Assembly (NCBI RefSeq): GCF_018343545.2
Contig: NZ_JAGYPE020000026.1
Location: 1 to 64,000, forward strand
DNA length: 64,000 bases
Direction of reading: 5' to 3'
DNA from: Neobacillus citreus
GTDB taxonomy: Bacteria > Bacillota > Bacilli > Bacillales > Cytobacillaceae
The notes below the pieces were generated by a model. It searched no databases, was not told the origin of the DNA, and was given only the letters and a program-made list of their open reading frames with translations. Positions 1 to 8,790 of this stretch are shown piece after piece. Both the position numbers and the translations under genes were made by a program. Within the stretch, counting starts at the first letter, position 1. The number at the start of each line of letters is the position of its first letter.

Positions 1-450
1 TAAAATAAGCGCCCCTGTTATCTCTACAATTAAAGTTATCATGATGATTTTGGAGACAAGTTTTACCACACCTGAAAGTGTAAATAGGTTTAGCGAATCT
101 TGAAGTAGCAATCTTTCTTTCAAGCCAATTTTCTTTCCGAGGATGATGAACATGAATATGCCGATCGTCATAAATCCCCAACCGCCAATCTGAACTAAGA
201 AAAGCATTACCAGCTGGCCGAAAATGGTAAAGGTTGTTCCTGTATCCACAACTGCGAGACCTGTTACGCAGACGGCAGACGTTGCCTCGAATAAGGCATC
301 GACAAAACGGAGGCCCCTTCCCTCCTCATAAGTCGAAATGGGCAGCATTAATAAAAGTGTACCTAATAAAATAAGTACCGCAAATCCGATAACCAAAATT
401 TGCGCAGGATGCAGCTGGATAAACTTCCCTTTTTTCTTGATTAACTCCAC
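1..450 (-). CDS. Ktr/Trk-type potassium channel subunit, N-terminal part (cut by window edge)
   Basis: Membrane subunit of a K+ uptake system (KtrB/KtrD/TrkH family); in this family a cytoplasmic nucleotide-binding partner (KtrA/KtrC) gates it. I read 150 codons from a GTG at 448-450, preceded by a GGGGAG site. The N-terminus is basic (VELIKKKGKF), followed by a hydrophobic helix (ILVIGFAVLILLG). The first pore loop has the family signature DALFEATSAVCVTGLAV, where VTG is the selectivity-filter triplet. The gene continues beyond base 1, so its C-terminal two thirds are not visible. No ktrA/ktrC is seen on the visible side. KtrB and KtrD cannot be told apart from this part. Confidence 0.85.
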   Translation of the reverse strand, partial: MELIKKKGKFIQLHPAQILVIGFAVLILLGTLLLMLPISTYEEGRGLRFVDALFEATSAVCVTGLAVVDTGTTFTIFGQLVMLFLVQIGGWGFMTIGIFMFIILGKKIGLKERLLLQDSLNLFTLSGVVKLVSKIIMITLIVEITGALIL

Positions 451-469
451 AAATACTCCCCTTTGTTTG

Positions 470-529
470 GTAAGATATCAAATGTGTAAATTTTGGATAA
501 ATTTATGAATCATATCTTACTCTCGGGAG
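470..529 (-). promoter_or_regulatory. Inverted repeats in the leader of the potassium channel gene
   Basis: GTAAGATAT (470-478) is matched by ATATCTTAC (512-520), and a small ACTC/GAGT hairpin follows at 519-529. On the minus strand these lie in the presumed 5' leader, ending about 20 bases before the GTG start. They could fold the leader RNA or bind a regulator. No known riboswitch consensus is recognised. Confidence 0.25.
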
Positions 530-575
530 TAGGATTTGTAAACAAAAAATTTCATTTGCCGCGTGTTGTTTCCTG

Positions 576-1235
576 TCATGATTCCATTTCAGATTCTTCC
601 CAGCTTTGCGCGGTTTTAAATATTTTCTTAGCCTCATGCCGGTCGGAGGCCTGCAATTTATTAAGGATATTCGTAACATGATTTGCTACAGTTTTCACAC
701 TTAAATGGAGCTTTGCAGCAATTTGTGCATTTGTTTTTTCCCCGACAATCAACTCCAATATTTCCTTTTCACGGGCAGTTAGGTCGGACAATATAGGATT
801 TACCGATTCTATCTCTTCTGTTTTTGAAAAATAATGTATCATCCGTGCGGCAATGTCAGCGCTGAAAACGGCGCCGCCATTTCCGACCATGCGAATAGAA
901 TGAAGAAGTTCCATTTCTCCGGCATCCTTTAACACATACCCGCTTGCACCCATTTTCATTGCCGTAAAAACAGATTTATCATTTTTTAGCATCGTAACAA
1001 TTAGAATTTTTATTTTCGGAAATTTTTCCTTTATGATTTGAGTGGCTTCAATTCCATTTAGTCCTGGCATGCGTATATCCATGACAATGACATCCGGTTG
1101 GAGTGAGGACGCCATTTCTACAGCTTCCTCTCCTGTGGCAGCTTCGCCAATCACTTCTAAGTCATCCGTTGTTTGAATCAAATTTCGAACTCCTCCGCGA
1201 AACAACGGATGGTCATCAGCTAAAACTATTCTCAT
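576..1235 (-). CDS. NarL/FixJ-family response regulator
   Basis: Transcriptional response regulator of 219 aa, the normal length. The receiver domain (about 1-120) has the acidic pair in LADDHP, the phospho-acceptor Asp in DVIVMDIRMPG, a conserved Thr/Ser region (ILIVTML) and Lys in YVLKDAG. The C-terminal LuxR-type helix-turn-helix (about 150-215) shows LTAREKEILELI and KTVANHVTNILNKL. Its start lies inside the 3' end of the upstream kinase gene (20-base overlap), so the two are translationally coupled and almost certainly cognate partners. The target genes are not evident. The divergent membrane protein at 3569 is a candidate because a palindrome lies between them. Confidence 0.92.
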   Translation of the reverse strand: MRIVLADDHPLFRGGVRNLIQTTDDLEVIGEAATGEEAVEMASSLQPDVIVMDIRMPGLNGIEATQIIKEKFPKIKILIVTMLKNDKSVFTAMKMGASGYVLKDAGEMELLHSIRMVGNGGAVFSADIAARMIHYFSKTEEIESVNPILSDLTAREKEILELIVGEKTNAQIAAKLHLSVKTVANHVTNILNKLQASDRHEAKKIFKTAQSWEESEMES

Positions 1236-3369
1236 CCCTCTTCACTCCTGTCGAAAAAGGCAGAACTGCCCTTACTCGTGCTCCACCCGTTTCCAAAGAT
1301 TCCATTTCACATTTCCCGCCAAGCTCCAATGCTCGCTCTCTTATCGATGTTAAACCAATTCCTCCGTTTTGGGACGGCCTCAGCTTATCAGGAAACCCAA
1401 CGCCATTATCCGTAACCTCAAGTTCTAGTGTGTTTTCGACAATTGTTAAACGAACTGTGCATTTGGTCGCATTCGAGTGGCGGATTACATTGACGAGTGC
1501 TTCCGTTATAATCCGGTACGCTGCAACCTCAACTGCTGCGGGCAATACAGGCAAACTTTCCGGGGCTTCCAAGTAAATTTCAATAGAACTAACTTCCGAT
1601 GTGACAGACACTTCTTCCGAGGTTTTCCTGATTTCGTCCACCCTCGCCTGGATTGAACCCAGCAGTCCAAATTCATCAAGAGTCGGTGGGCGTAATCCAT
1701 GGACCATCGTACGAATTTCATCCACAGTTGAACGAATTACTTGACGCAGCCCCTCCATTAACTCCAAAGCTTTCGCTGGATTTCTTTCAATATATTGCTC
1801 GGCTGCCGCGACGTTAAAAGCTAATGACATGAGCCGGGGGGCAAGGTCATCATGAAGGTTGCGGCGAATATGGAGCCGTTCCTCTTCACGGGCCAGCACC
1901 AATCTTTCCCGTGACTGCTGCAGGTCATTTGCCAGTAATTTCATACCCAAAGTCATTTTCACATTTTGAAGAACAGGACCAGCTTGGCGGAGAATAACCT
2001 CAATAAGTTTATTGTCCTCACCAGTAAATACCTCATTTAAAGACCTGCTTGATAAATGAAGTGTCCCTAGTTCTTCCCCTCCATGAATAATCGGTAATGT
2101 GTGGATATCAAACTTTACTTTTCCCGATGCTGCAGCAAGTGTCTCTTTTCCGTTTATATTAATGAATATCCCGGCGTATGGCAGGCGAAGAGCATCCCGT
2201 ATTGTTCCCGTCACAACGTTTAGCATCTCTTCAGGAGCAATCGGTCTGATCAAATGATCCCCAAGCTCCTTCAGTATGGTATACGGTTCATCATGTCTTC
2301 CCTTCATCAGCCTGTTCACAAGGCGCTGCAATCTTTCTTTTATTGGCGCAAAAAGAATTGCAACAATGGCGGTTGCCACTAAGGAAATGATGAAGTTGTT
2401 ATCTGTCTTAAACAAGCTGCTAAAATAGAGAACTAAAAATGAGTATAGAAGAATAATAGCCAGCGATAAAATGCCATAAACAACCGTCCGGTTCACAAGA
2501 GGGTCAATGTCCCACAGGCGATGACGAAGAATCGCAAATGCCAATGTTAATGGTATGATGGCCACAACGCCATACAGTAATGCACTTAAATAAAGATAGG
2601 ATACAGGGTTTTCGCCAAAAATCGGATAGACAAAAAAACCGCTTACGATGATTGACCCCAGAAATGAAAGCGATAATCCAAAGACCACCCATTTGGTTTG
2701 CTGCCGTTCGACCTGGGTGGATATTTTTTTATATTGATAGATTTGTGAATAAATCGTCACAATAATCATGATTCCATAATAAACCAGTCTCGCCGTGCTC
2801 GACCAATTTAATAAATCAACAACCGTGCCCGGAAAAATCAAACTAATGAACTGGATGATACAAAAAGGAGTAAACAGGACAAGCTGCCAGCGGTGAATAA
2901 AACGTCCGTTTGGAAATATTAAGAAGAATAAGAATAGAGCCATTCTACCTACAGCCCCGATGATTTCCGGAAACTGGTCTACCACTTCGCGGCCATCTGA
3001 TGCAAGGTATACCAATGATGTGTAGGTTGCCCCATATGTGACCAATGCCAATACTGCCAGAAGCCCCATCATATCCCGCCTGCTTTTAATAAAAATGATA
3101 ATAGCTGCTGTGAAAAATAGGAAGGCAAACGCGGATTCGATAATGACAAATAGCGCCGCATACGTGTTAGAGGTTAAATGGTATTTGCTTAACGCTTCAA
3201 TCGTTGTTGGGGGCGCAGGTGCCAAGGAACTGCAGGACTTGAGGATACATTCGTTTCGTAGGGTGTCATAATATCCCGCAATGGATTGAATGAAAAATAC
3301 TAAGGTCAATATAGAAAAAATAATCACAAAGACTTGAAACAGGAAAAGTTTCTTATTTACTCCATTCAT
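1216..3369 (-). CDS. Sensor histidine kinase with multi-helix membrane sensor and GAF-like region
   Basis: A 717-aa kinase of the NarX/DegS-type HisKA_3 class. The N-terminal half has about eight hydrophobic segments (residues about 8-345), with an extracytoplasmic loop after the first helix that contains Cys residues (ECILKSC), a layout like ComP-type kinases. A GAF-like region follows (about 370-500). The dimerisation/phospho-acceptor motif is LHIRRNLHDDLAPRL, with His as the predicted phosphorylation site. The ATPase domain shows ITEALVNVIRHS (N box) and VTDNGVGF (G1 box). A ribosome binding site (AGGTGGGGAT) precedes the ATG. The ligand is unknown. It is co-transcribed with the overlapping NarL-type regulator downstream. 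Confidence 0.9.
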   Translation of the reverse strand: MNGVNKKLFLFQVFVIIFSILTLVFFIQSIAGYYDTLRNECILKSCSSLAPAPPTTIEALSKYHLTSNTYAALFVIIESAFAFLFFTAAIIIFIKSRRDMMGLLAVLALVTYGATYTSLVYLASDGREVVDQFPEIIGAVGRMALFLFFLIFPNGRFIHRWQLVLFTPFCIIQFISLIFPGTVVDLLNWSSTARLVYYGIMIIVTIYSQIYQYKKISTQVERQQTKWVVFGLSLSFLGSIIVSGFFVYPIFGENPVSYLYLSALLYGVVAIIPLTLAFAILRHRLWDIDPLVNRTVVYGILSLAIILLYSFLVLYFSSLFKTDNNFIISLVATAIVAILFAPIKERLQRLVNRLMKGRHDEPYTILKELGDHLIRPIAPEEMLNVVTGTIRDALRLPYAGIFININGKETLAAASGKVKFDIHTLPIIHGGEELGTLHLSSRSLNEVFTGEDNKLIEVILRQAGPVLQNVKMTLGMKLLANDLQQSRERLVLAREEERLHIRRNLHDDLAPRLMSLAFNVAAAEQYIERNPAKALELMEGLRQVIRSTVDEIRTMVHGLRPPTLDEFGLLGSIQARVDEIRKTSEEVSVTSEVSSIEIYLEAPESLPVLPAAVEVAAYRIITEALVNVIRHSNATKCTVRLTIVENTLELEVTDNGVGFPDKLRPSQNGGIGLTSIRERALELGGKCEMESLETGGARVRAVLPFSTGVKRDENSFS

Positions 3370-3472
3370 CCAGGAACGATCCCCACCTTTTGCACCTAAG
3401 ATATAGGAAAATTATAACAAGGTGACCAACTTCTGTATAGATTTGGTTTTTCCTATTTATACCCATAAAAAC

Positions 3473-3491
3473 TTCCCGATTGAAATGGGAA
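3473..3491. promoter_or_regulatory. Inverted repeat TTCCC-N9-GGGAA between divergent genes
   Basis: A palindrome in the 199-bp gap between the histidine kinase gene (minus) and the membrane protein gene (plus), about 80 bases before the latter's start. NarL-family regulators bind short inverted repeats, so this is a candidate operator for the adjacent system. The assignment is inference only. Confidence 0.3.
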
Positions 3492-3568
3492 TCCCCCTCC
3501 CTTCAAAACAGGAATTTCCCTTTGATACGATTAATTCGTAAACAACAATACAAAGGGAGTTGGAAAAC

Positions 3569-4132
3569 ATGACGTTAGAAAAAATTGTTAAGGTTCTTGG
3601 GTTTATTGCTTTCTTAGGGGGAATCGCTAGAATGGGGATGACGCCGTCAGGTTTGATTTGGGGGTCAGACAGCACACCTGAACTAATCTTCGCTTTTGCC
3701 GCAAGCATATTAATGGCAATCTCGTCTATGGCTTTGTTTATGTCCCAGTCACGGCAGACAGGGGTTTTTGGTTTCATCTCTGGTCTCATTCTTTCTACAG
3801 GAAACTTAATGCTGTTGGCGACATTCTATGGTTTGTTCGCTTACGGCGATTATCCGAAAGACGGCTTGTTCGTTAATCTTGCGAATAGTCTCTCCTACGG
3901 AGGGCTGTTGCTTGCCACGGTCATCCTGATGATTGTTACCTTTCGCGCAAAAGTGTTCCCTCGCTGGTACGCAATTGTGTTCTTGCTCATGCTTGTCTGT
4001 CTTGGCCTTCCGTTCCTCGGTGATTTCTTCGCCTTCTTCTGGGGATTGACATATGTACTGATGGGTTACTCCATCTTCACTGGAAAAGGAATCAACGTTG
4101 TTACTGTTAAAAAAGAGGAAATTGCCTCATAA
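3569..4132 (+). CDS. Hypothetical six-helix membrane protein
   Basis: A 187-aa protein, mostly hydrophobic, with about six predicted transmembrane helices (starting near residues 8, 40, 65, 100, 125 and 150) and a charged tail ending KKEEIAS. I do not recognise a named family. An in-frame TTG at 3560 directly abuts the AAAGGGAG ribosome binding site (3552-3559), leaving no spacer. The ATG at 3569, nine bases downstream, is therefore the better start. It is divergent from the two-component system at 576-3369 and may be its target. The gene is followed by a block of short direct repeats. Confidence 0.75.
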   Translation: MTLEKIVKVLGFIAFLGGIARMGMTPSGLIWGSDSTPELIFAFAASILMAISSMALFMSQSRQTGVFGFISGLILSTGNLMLLATFYGLFAYGDYPKDGLFVNLANSLSYGGLLLATVILMIVTFRAKVFPRWYAIVFLLMLVCLGLPFLGDFFAFFWGLTYVLMGYSIFTGKGINVVTVKKEEIAS

Positions 4133-4157
4133 AATTATGATTTTTTCTTTAAAGTAA

Positions 4158-4276
4158 TATATCAGCGGATTTTTTAAAGATATCAGCGAATTATTGGCAC
4201 ATATCAGCGAATTTTTTATTATATCGGCGAATTTTTTATTATATCGGCGAATTTTCGAAATATATCAGCGAATAGC
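4158..4276. repeat. Six-copy ~20-bp direct repeat, consensus ATATCAGCGAATTTTTTATT
   Basis: Copies begin near 4160, 4180, 4201, 4221, 4241 and 4262. Each carries ATATC(A/G)GCG(A/G)AT followed by a T-rich stretch. The period is 20-21 bases with no unique spacers. The block lies between the convergent ends of the membrane protein gene and pepF. The same unit recurs in the opposite orientation at 53150-53265. Confidence 0.8.
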
Positions 4277-4301
4277 AAATTATTATGATTAAAAAGATAA
4301 A

Positions 4302-4331
4302 AGCTCCAATGCCAATCTCGGGCATGGAGCT
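4302..4331 (-). terminator. Bidirectional hairpin terminator between convergent genes
   Basis: AGCTCCAATGCC (4302-4313) pairs with GGCATGGAGCT (4321-4331), with one bulged base. It has a T-run on the plus side and an A-rich stretch on the other side, so it can stop transcription of pepF and of the repeat-containing transcript. Confidence 0.85.
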
Positions 4332-4343
4332 TTTTTCATTAAC

Positions 4344-6134
4344 CTATAAAGCTGCAAATTCACGAATCAACTTCTCAAACCGTTTTAAAGCATTGTCAAT
4401 CGGTTCCGGTTTAGATAAATCTACACCAGTTTTCTTTAACAACTCGAGCGGATAATCGGAGCTGCCGCTCTTCAAAAATTCAAGGTAAGCATTGACGGCC
4501 GATTCGTCCCCGTTTAATAGCTGTTCAGCAATATGAATCGCCGAAGCAAATCCGGTAGCGTATTTGTACACATAGAAAGGTCGGTAAAAATGCGGGATCC
4601 GTGACCAGCCGTATTTCACTTCCTCATCAAACACCACTTCGTCCCCGTTATATTGCCTAAATAAAGATTCGTAGATTTCACTAAATACATTTGCGTTTAA
4701 AGGTTTTCCGCTTTCCGCATATTCATGGGTGATTTTTTCAAATTCGGCGAACATGACCTGTGTAAAGAAAGTTCCTCTAAATTGATCAATAAAGTGATTG
4801 AGTAAGTACTTCCGTACCTCTTTATTTGTTTCTTTTTCTAACAAATAATGAATCAATAGTACTTCGTTCACCGTCGAAGCTACTTCGGCTACAAAAATGC
4901 TGTAGCCTGCGGAGATTCTAGGCTGATGCTTGCTGGAATAATAGGAATGCATGGCGTGACCGAATTCGTGAATCATGGTGAACATACTATCCAAATCATC
5001 ATGTTGGTTTAACAGCACAAATGGATGAACCCCGTAGACACCCAGGTTGTAAGCGCCCGAACGCTTGCCTGGCGTTTCCCGGACGTCGATGTAGCGGGCA
5101 TCTTTAAAGGTTTTCAGAGTATTAACGTAATCCTCGCCCAGGGGTACCAATGCTTTTAAAATCGTTTCATACGCTTCCTCATAGGAAATTTCTAATTTCA
5201 CACCAGGAACCAGAGGAACGTTCAGATCGTACTGGCGCAACGCCTCTAAGCCAAGCAGTTTTTTTCGAATAGAGCCATATTGATGCAACGGTCCAATATT
5301 GGCTTTTGTCGCCATAATCAGATTTTCATAGACCTCTTTTGAAACCATATCCCCAAACAAACCTTTTTCCAAAGCGGATGGGTAGTTCCGCAAGCGGGCC
5401 AACGTCGCATTAGTTTTAACGTTCGCAGACAAAGTCGAGGCAATCGAATTTTTCAATTGCAAATATGGCTGATAATAAGCCTTGTACGCTTCCCTCCGCT
5501 TGTCTCGATCCTCATCTTCAATTAACTTTGAGTACATGCCGCGCGTCAGTTCGACTTTCATTCCTTCATCACTCGTCACCTCGCCGAATTTGATATCGGC
5601 GTTGTTAAGCATACTGTAGGTGTGGCTTGGCGCAGAAAGGGCCTCACCTAAGTTGGATAAGATCTCTTCTTTTTCCTTGGTCAGAACATGTGCTTTATAT
5701 CGGAAAGCTTCAAAAAGGTCTTGTTCAAAGTATTTTAACCGGGGTTCTTGCTCGATATATTCTCTTAATGTGCTTTCCTCTAGACTCAATAAAAATGGCA
5801 TAAAAAATGATGAAGCTGCGCTTATTTTTACGGAAAGCTGCTTGGCACGGTCAACGAGCGATTGCGCCAAGGCATCGCGGGTGTCTACATCGGCCTTGAG
5901 CATGCCATACACATAGACAAGATTTAATTTACTGGAAACTTCCTCTTTTTCCGATAGATAATCATAAAGTGACTTTCCATTGTGAATCGCACCATCAAAT
6001 TTTTTCAATTCGACAGTCTTTTTTTCAATCCAGAGATAATCATTTTCCCAGTCCTCAAGATTTTTATAAAGGTCCTCGAAATTCCATTTTTCTTTTTCCG
6101 GCACCTCAACCCTTGACATATAGGTAATGGTCAT
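4344..6134 (-). CDS. pepF: Oligoendopeptidase F (M3B zinc metallopeptidase)
   Basis: A cytoplasmic metallopeptidase that cleaves short oligopeptides, 596 aa, the usual size for PepF. The zinc motif HEFGHAMH (HExxH) lies near residue 385. The downstream Glu ligand is in the segment ISAGYSIFVAEVAST. The C-terminal M3 signature region (YGWSRIPHFYRPFYVYKYA) is intact. The start follows GAGGGGG with good spacing. It stands alone, with its own terminator downstream, so no pathway link can be drawn from neighbours. Confidence 0.95.
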   Translation of the reverse strand: MTITYMSRVEVPEKEKWNFEDLYKNLEDWENDYLWIEKKTVELKKFDGAIHNGKSLYDYLSEKEEVSSKLNLVYVYGMLKADVDTRDALAQSLVDRAKQLSVKISAASSFFMPFLLSLEESTLREYIEQEPRLKYFEQDLFEAFRYKAHVLTKEKEEILSNLGEALSAPSHTYSMLNNADIKFGEVTSDEGMKVELTRGMYSKLIEDEDRDKRREAYKAYYQPYLQLKNSIASTLSANVKTNATLARLRNYPSALEKGLFGDMVSKEVYENLIMATKANIGPLHQYGSIRKKLLGLEALRQYDLNVPLVPGVKLEISYEEAYETILKALVPLGEDYVNTLKTFKDARYIDVRETPGKRSGAYNLGVYGVHPFVLLNQHDDLDSMFTMIHEFGHAMHSYYSSKHQPRISAGYSIFVAEVASTVNEVLLIHYLLEKETNKEVRKYLLNHFIDQFRGTFFTQVMFAEFEKITHEYAESGKPLNANVFSEIYESLFRQYNGDEVVFDEEVKYGWSRIPHFYRPFYVYKYATGFASAIHIAEQLLNGDESAVNAYLEFLKSGSSDYPLELLKKTGVDLSKPEPIDNALKRFEKLIREFAAL

Positions 6135-6226
6135 GTGAATCCCCCTCGCAATTGTAAGTTACTTAATTTTACCATTTAATTGAATGCTGTTATAATCAAA
6201 ACAAAAAAATTTCCACGGGTGAGCCT

Positions 6227-7147
6227 ATGAGAAAAAGATACTCGAATCTCGATGATGTAAAAAACAACAAGTCATTTAAAGATATGATGAAGTGGAACAA
6301 AGAAAGACGAAGCAAGGTAAAGGATTTATCGATTAATATTCCACAATGCCAGGATAAACAGATTGAAAAAATTAAAGAAAACCGGAGCCGAACTTCTTAT
6401 ACCTGGATTGGCCACTCCACCTTTTTGATTCAAATGAATGGGATTAATATATTAACCGATCCAGTTTGGGCAAAGCGGATGGGCTTTCAAAAAAGATTAA
6501 CGGAGCCCGGGATTCCACTCGAGGATCTTCCTGAGATTGATGTAATCGTTATTTCTCATGGCCATTACGACCATTTGGATTTCCCAACCATCAAAAAATT
6601 AAAGGGAAACCCTCAATTTTTTGTTCCAATTGGTTTAAAGCCGCTTTTTAACCGGAAAGGGTATCAAAAGGTCAGCGAAATGGGCTGGTGGGAAAGTGCT
6701 GAAATCAGAGGCATCCAGATTCATTTTGTCCCCGCCCAGCACTGGACAAGAAGAACCCTGACAGATATGAATACGTCTCATTGGGGAGGGTTTATTTTTC
6801 AATCTCAAGAAGAAACGCTGTATTTTGTCGGGGATACAGGATATTTTGCGGGATTTAAGCAAATCGCCGAGCGTTTTGACAACATTGATACTGTGTTTAT
6901 GCCAATTGGTGCTTACGAGCCGGAATGGTTCATGAAGGATTCGCATATTTCGCCGGAGGATAGTGTGAAGGCATTCTTAGAGTTGAAAGCAAAAAAATTT
7001 GTTCCTATGCAATACGGGGCCTACCGATTGGCGGATGACACTGGACCGGAAGCCCTAGAAAGGCTTTATCGTGAATGGGAAAAGCAACAACTGCCAAACG
7101 AACTGTTAATGGTAATGACGATTGGTGAAACGGTGATGGAAAAATAG
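6227..7147 (+). CDS. MBL-fold metal-dependent hydrolase (NAPE-PLD/UlaG-like)
   Basis: A 306-aa metallo-beta-lactamase-fold hydrolase. The metal-binding motif HGHYDHLD is near residue 110, preceded by WIGHSTFLIQ, the usual first strand and turn. Further ligands are His in PAQHWTRR, Asp in VGDTGYF, and a late His in DSHISPED. This pattern matches the family containing N-acyl-phosphatidylethanolamine phospholipase D and bacterial relatives of unknown substrate. The N-terminus (about 60 residues) is basic and lacks a signal peptide, so a cytoplasmic location is likely. No neighbour suggests a substrate. Confidence 0.85.
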   Translation: MRKRYSNLDDVKNNKSFKDMMKWNKERRSKVKDLSINIPQCQDKQIEKIKENRSRTSYTWIGHSTFLIQMNGINILTDPVWAKRMGFQKRLTEPGIPLEDLPEIDVIVISHGHYDHLDFPTIKKLKGNPQFFVPIGLKPLFNRKGYQKVSEMGWWESAEIRGIQIHFVPAQHWTRRTLTDMNTSHWGGFIFQSQEETLYFVGDTGYFAGFKQIAERFDNIDTVFMPIGAYEPEWFMKDSHISPEDSVKAFLELKAKKFVPMQYGAYRLADDTGPEALERLYREWEKQQLPNELLMVMTIGETVMEK

Positions 7148-7161
7148 GAATAAAGGATTTC

Positions 7162-7344
7162 AAAGATTGCCAGATATGCATCTGCCTGGGAGATTGTTGC
7201 AGTTACCGCTGAAGGGTCGGCCCCATTAGCAATATTCAGTTTAGCAGCGAGCAACTGTGCATACAATCTATTGATACCATTAGATGCATCACCTAAAAAG
7301 TTAAGGTAATTATAACGATACTTGTAATTAATAAAATAGTTGCC
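7162..7344 (-). pseudogene. Remnant of an exported-type protein C-terminus (fragment, no start)
   Basis: Reading the minus strand after a TGA at 7345-7347, one frame gives about 60 residues with clear protein character, including YRYNYLNFLGDASNGIN and LYAQLLAAKLNIANGADPSA, then TISQADAYLA. I recall similar AAKLN/GADPS/QADAYL segments near the C-termini of secreted or surface proteins, but cannot name a family with certainty. There is no start codon or ribosome binding site in frame. After residue DAYLA the reading enters unrelated sequence antisense to the MBL gene. It looks like a relic left by deletion. Confidence 0.5.
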
Positions 7345-7486
7345 TCATGAATGAAGTAGAATTTCAACAGTATCACATCAAACATAGCTTATTTACGATT
7401 ATTTTATCCCACGTTCATTGGAAATCATCCACTAATTTCTTCTTGGAATTTGCCTGTTATAATAGGAGAATTAAGGAGTGGTACCA

Positions 7487-8305
7487 ATGAAACTCATTAA
7501 ATACATTGTTATTTTTGTCTTAGTCATTGGCCTTGGCTTATCTGCATGGATTTATTATCCAAAATATCAAATTCACAAAATAAAAAAGCAGTCTGTTGAA
7601 GTTAGTACAAATATCCATAAAATCTCTTATCTTGATTATTTTCGAAGCATGAAAAAAGATGAAATTAATCACCTGGCAATTGGCGACTCTGTCATTCGCG
7701 GTGTAGGTGCGGGACAAAATGAAGATCTTGTAAATCAATTTTCGAACAAGCTAGGCAGCCAGATTCAGAAGAACATTCAATTTCAAAATGAAGGTATTAA
7801 CGGGATTACGAGCGGCGAGTTAAGGGAGTTGGTTCTCGAAGGCCGGTTTGATGAAGAAATGAAGAAAGCCGACATCATTACCATCAATGTCGGCGGAAAT
7901 GATGTACTGAGGGCTGCTAAGGGTCAGAACCTGCAAAATGTATTTCAGTCGTTTGGTGAGCTACAAACCTCTTTTACAAAAAACTTAACTGACATTGCAT
8001 CAAGGATAAAATCGGTGAATCCCGGTGCCACCATTGTATTTTTGGAATTATATAATCCCTTATCACCGTCCGACAAACTGTATCCTCTTGCTGATCAATT
8101 GCTTCCGAAATGGAATCTTAAGTTATATGAGACTGCCAATCAGTATTCACCATCCCTAGTTATCGAAACCACTAAGGTAATAAACGGGGAAAGACCGGAA
8201 AATTTATCACCTGATGGTGTGCATCCTAATTCGAACGGTTATTCTGCTATATCAGAGCTAATGATTTATCAATTTAAGCATCAATATCGAATCGATTCTG
8301 TATAA
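7487..8305 (+). CDS. SGNH/GDSL-family lipase/esterase, membrane-anchored or secreted
   Basis: A 272-aa hydrolase with an N-terminal hydrophobic helix (IKYIVIFVLVIGLGLSAWIYY), probably a signal anchor. The SGNH blocks are in order: block I LAIGDSVIRG (nucleophile Ser), Gly in NEGINGITSG, Asn in NVGGNDVL, and the catalytic Asp/His pair in SPDGVHPNSNGYSAIS. It resembles the YpmR-type esterases of Bacillus. A GTG at 7478 falls inside the AAGGAG site (7473-7478), so the ATG at 7487, eight bases after it, is the start. The substrate is unknown, and a hairpin terminator follows. Confidence 0.88.
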   Translation: MKLIKYIVIFVLVIGLGLSAWIYYPKYQIHKIKKQSVEVSTNIHKISYLDYFRSMKKDEINHLAIGDSVIRGVGAGQNEDLVNQFSNKLGSQIQKNIQFQNEGINGITSGELRELVLEGRFDEEMKKADIITINVGGNDVLRAAKGQNLQNVFQSFGELQTSFTKNLTDIASRIKSVNPGATIVFLELYNPLSPSDKLYPLADQLLPKWNLKLYETANQYSPSLVIETTKVINGERPENLSPDGVHPNSNGYSAISELMIYQFKHQYRIDSV

Positions 8306-8309
8306 AACG

Positions 8310-8339
8310 AAGGAGCCTTGTGGGCCCCTTTGTTTTTTA
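8310..8339 (+). terminator. Rho-independent terminator after the SGNH hydrolase gene
   Basis: AAGGAGCC (8310-8317) pairs with GGCCCCTT (8323-8330), with one mismatch, followed by TGTTTTTT. Confidence 0.75.
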
Positions 8340-8358
8340 TATTTTTCTAACCGGCATA

Positions 8359-8535
8359 CTATGTACCGGTTTTTCCCATGTATTCTTTTTCAATTTCCTC
8401 GAATTCCTTTTCTAATTCACTTAATGTCCATTCATATAGATGTTTATCATTGATTTTAAAGATACCCAAGTTAATTAGCTCTTCAATGAGAAATTGTCTT
8501 TTTTCCTGAACAGTTTCGTTAAGAAGATGTTCCAT
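8359..8535 (-). CDS. FbpA family small protein (Fur-regulated basic protein A type)
   Basis: A 58-aa charged protein with the FbpA pattern: a variable N-terminus, then KRQFLIEELINLGIFK, a short polar turn, and LYEWTLSELEKEFEEIEKEY. In B. subtilis the family is linked to the iron-sparing response. A TTG upstream at 8550 sits before the GGGGGAG site, so the ATG at 8535 is the start. I found only half of a Fur-like box upstream (TGATAAC near 8641-8650 on the minus strand), so iron control is not supported by sequence here. Confidence 0.7.
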   Translation of the reverse strand: MEHLLNETVQEKRQFLIEELINLGIFKINDKHLYEWTLSELEKEFEEIEKEYMGKTGT

Positions 8536-8753
8536 TAAAAGCTCCCCCAATCTCTAAGCTAATAACAAATTTGTCACCTTCCACTGCCATTATAAAATGT
8601 CCAATTCATGGAATTTGTCGAAAAGACAGTTTTTTACCGAATTGTTATCATTTTTTAATAAACTAGTGTGATAGTCACGAATATTTTTAATGAAATTGTA
8701 AAAAATTAGGTGATTTTAAAAAATGGGTTTTTACCATGTATATGAATACAATA

Positions 8754-8782
8754 AAGCCGGATTAAATAAATTTAGTCCGGCT
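8754..8782 (-). terminator. Terminator after the GPH symporter gene
   Basis: AGCCGGATTAAA (8754-8765) pairs with TTTAGTCCGGCT (8771-8782), with one mismatch or wobble. AT-rich flanks allow termination of the minus-strand gene ending at 8791. Confidence 0.8.
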
Positions 8783-8790
8783 CTTTAGAA

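Noticed and set aside
1103-1576. A 157-codon plus-strand open frame
   Set aside because: Antisense to the overlapping response regulator and kinase genes, both of which are convincing.
4158-4276. CRISPR array
   Set aside because: Unit and period are both about 20 bases, so there are no unique spacers; the units are degenerate and no cas genes occur.
8640-8680. Fur box or FNR-type site upstream of the FbpA-like gene
   Set aside because: Only one half of a 7-1-7 Fur pattern is present, and GTGA-TAG-TCAC has a three-base rather than six-base spacer.
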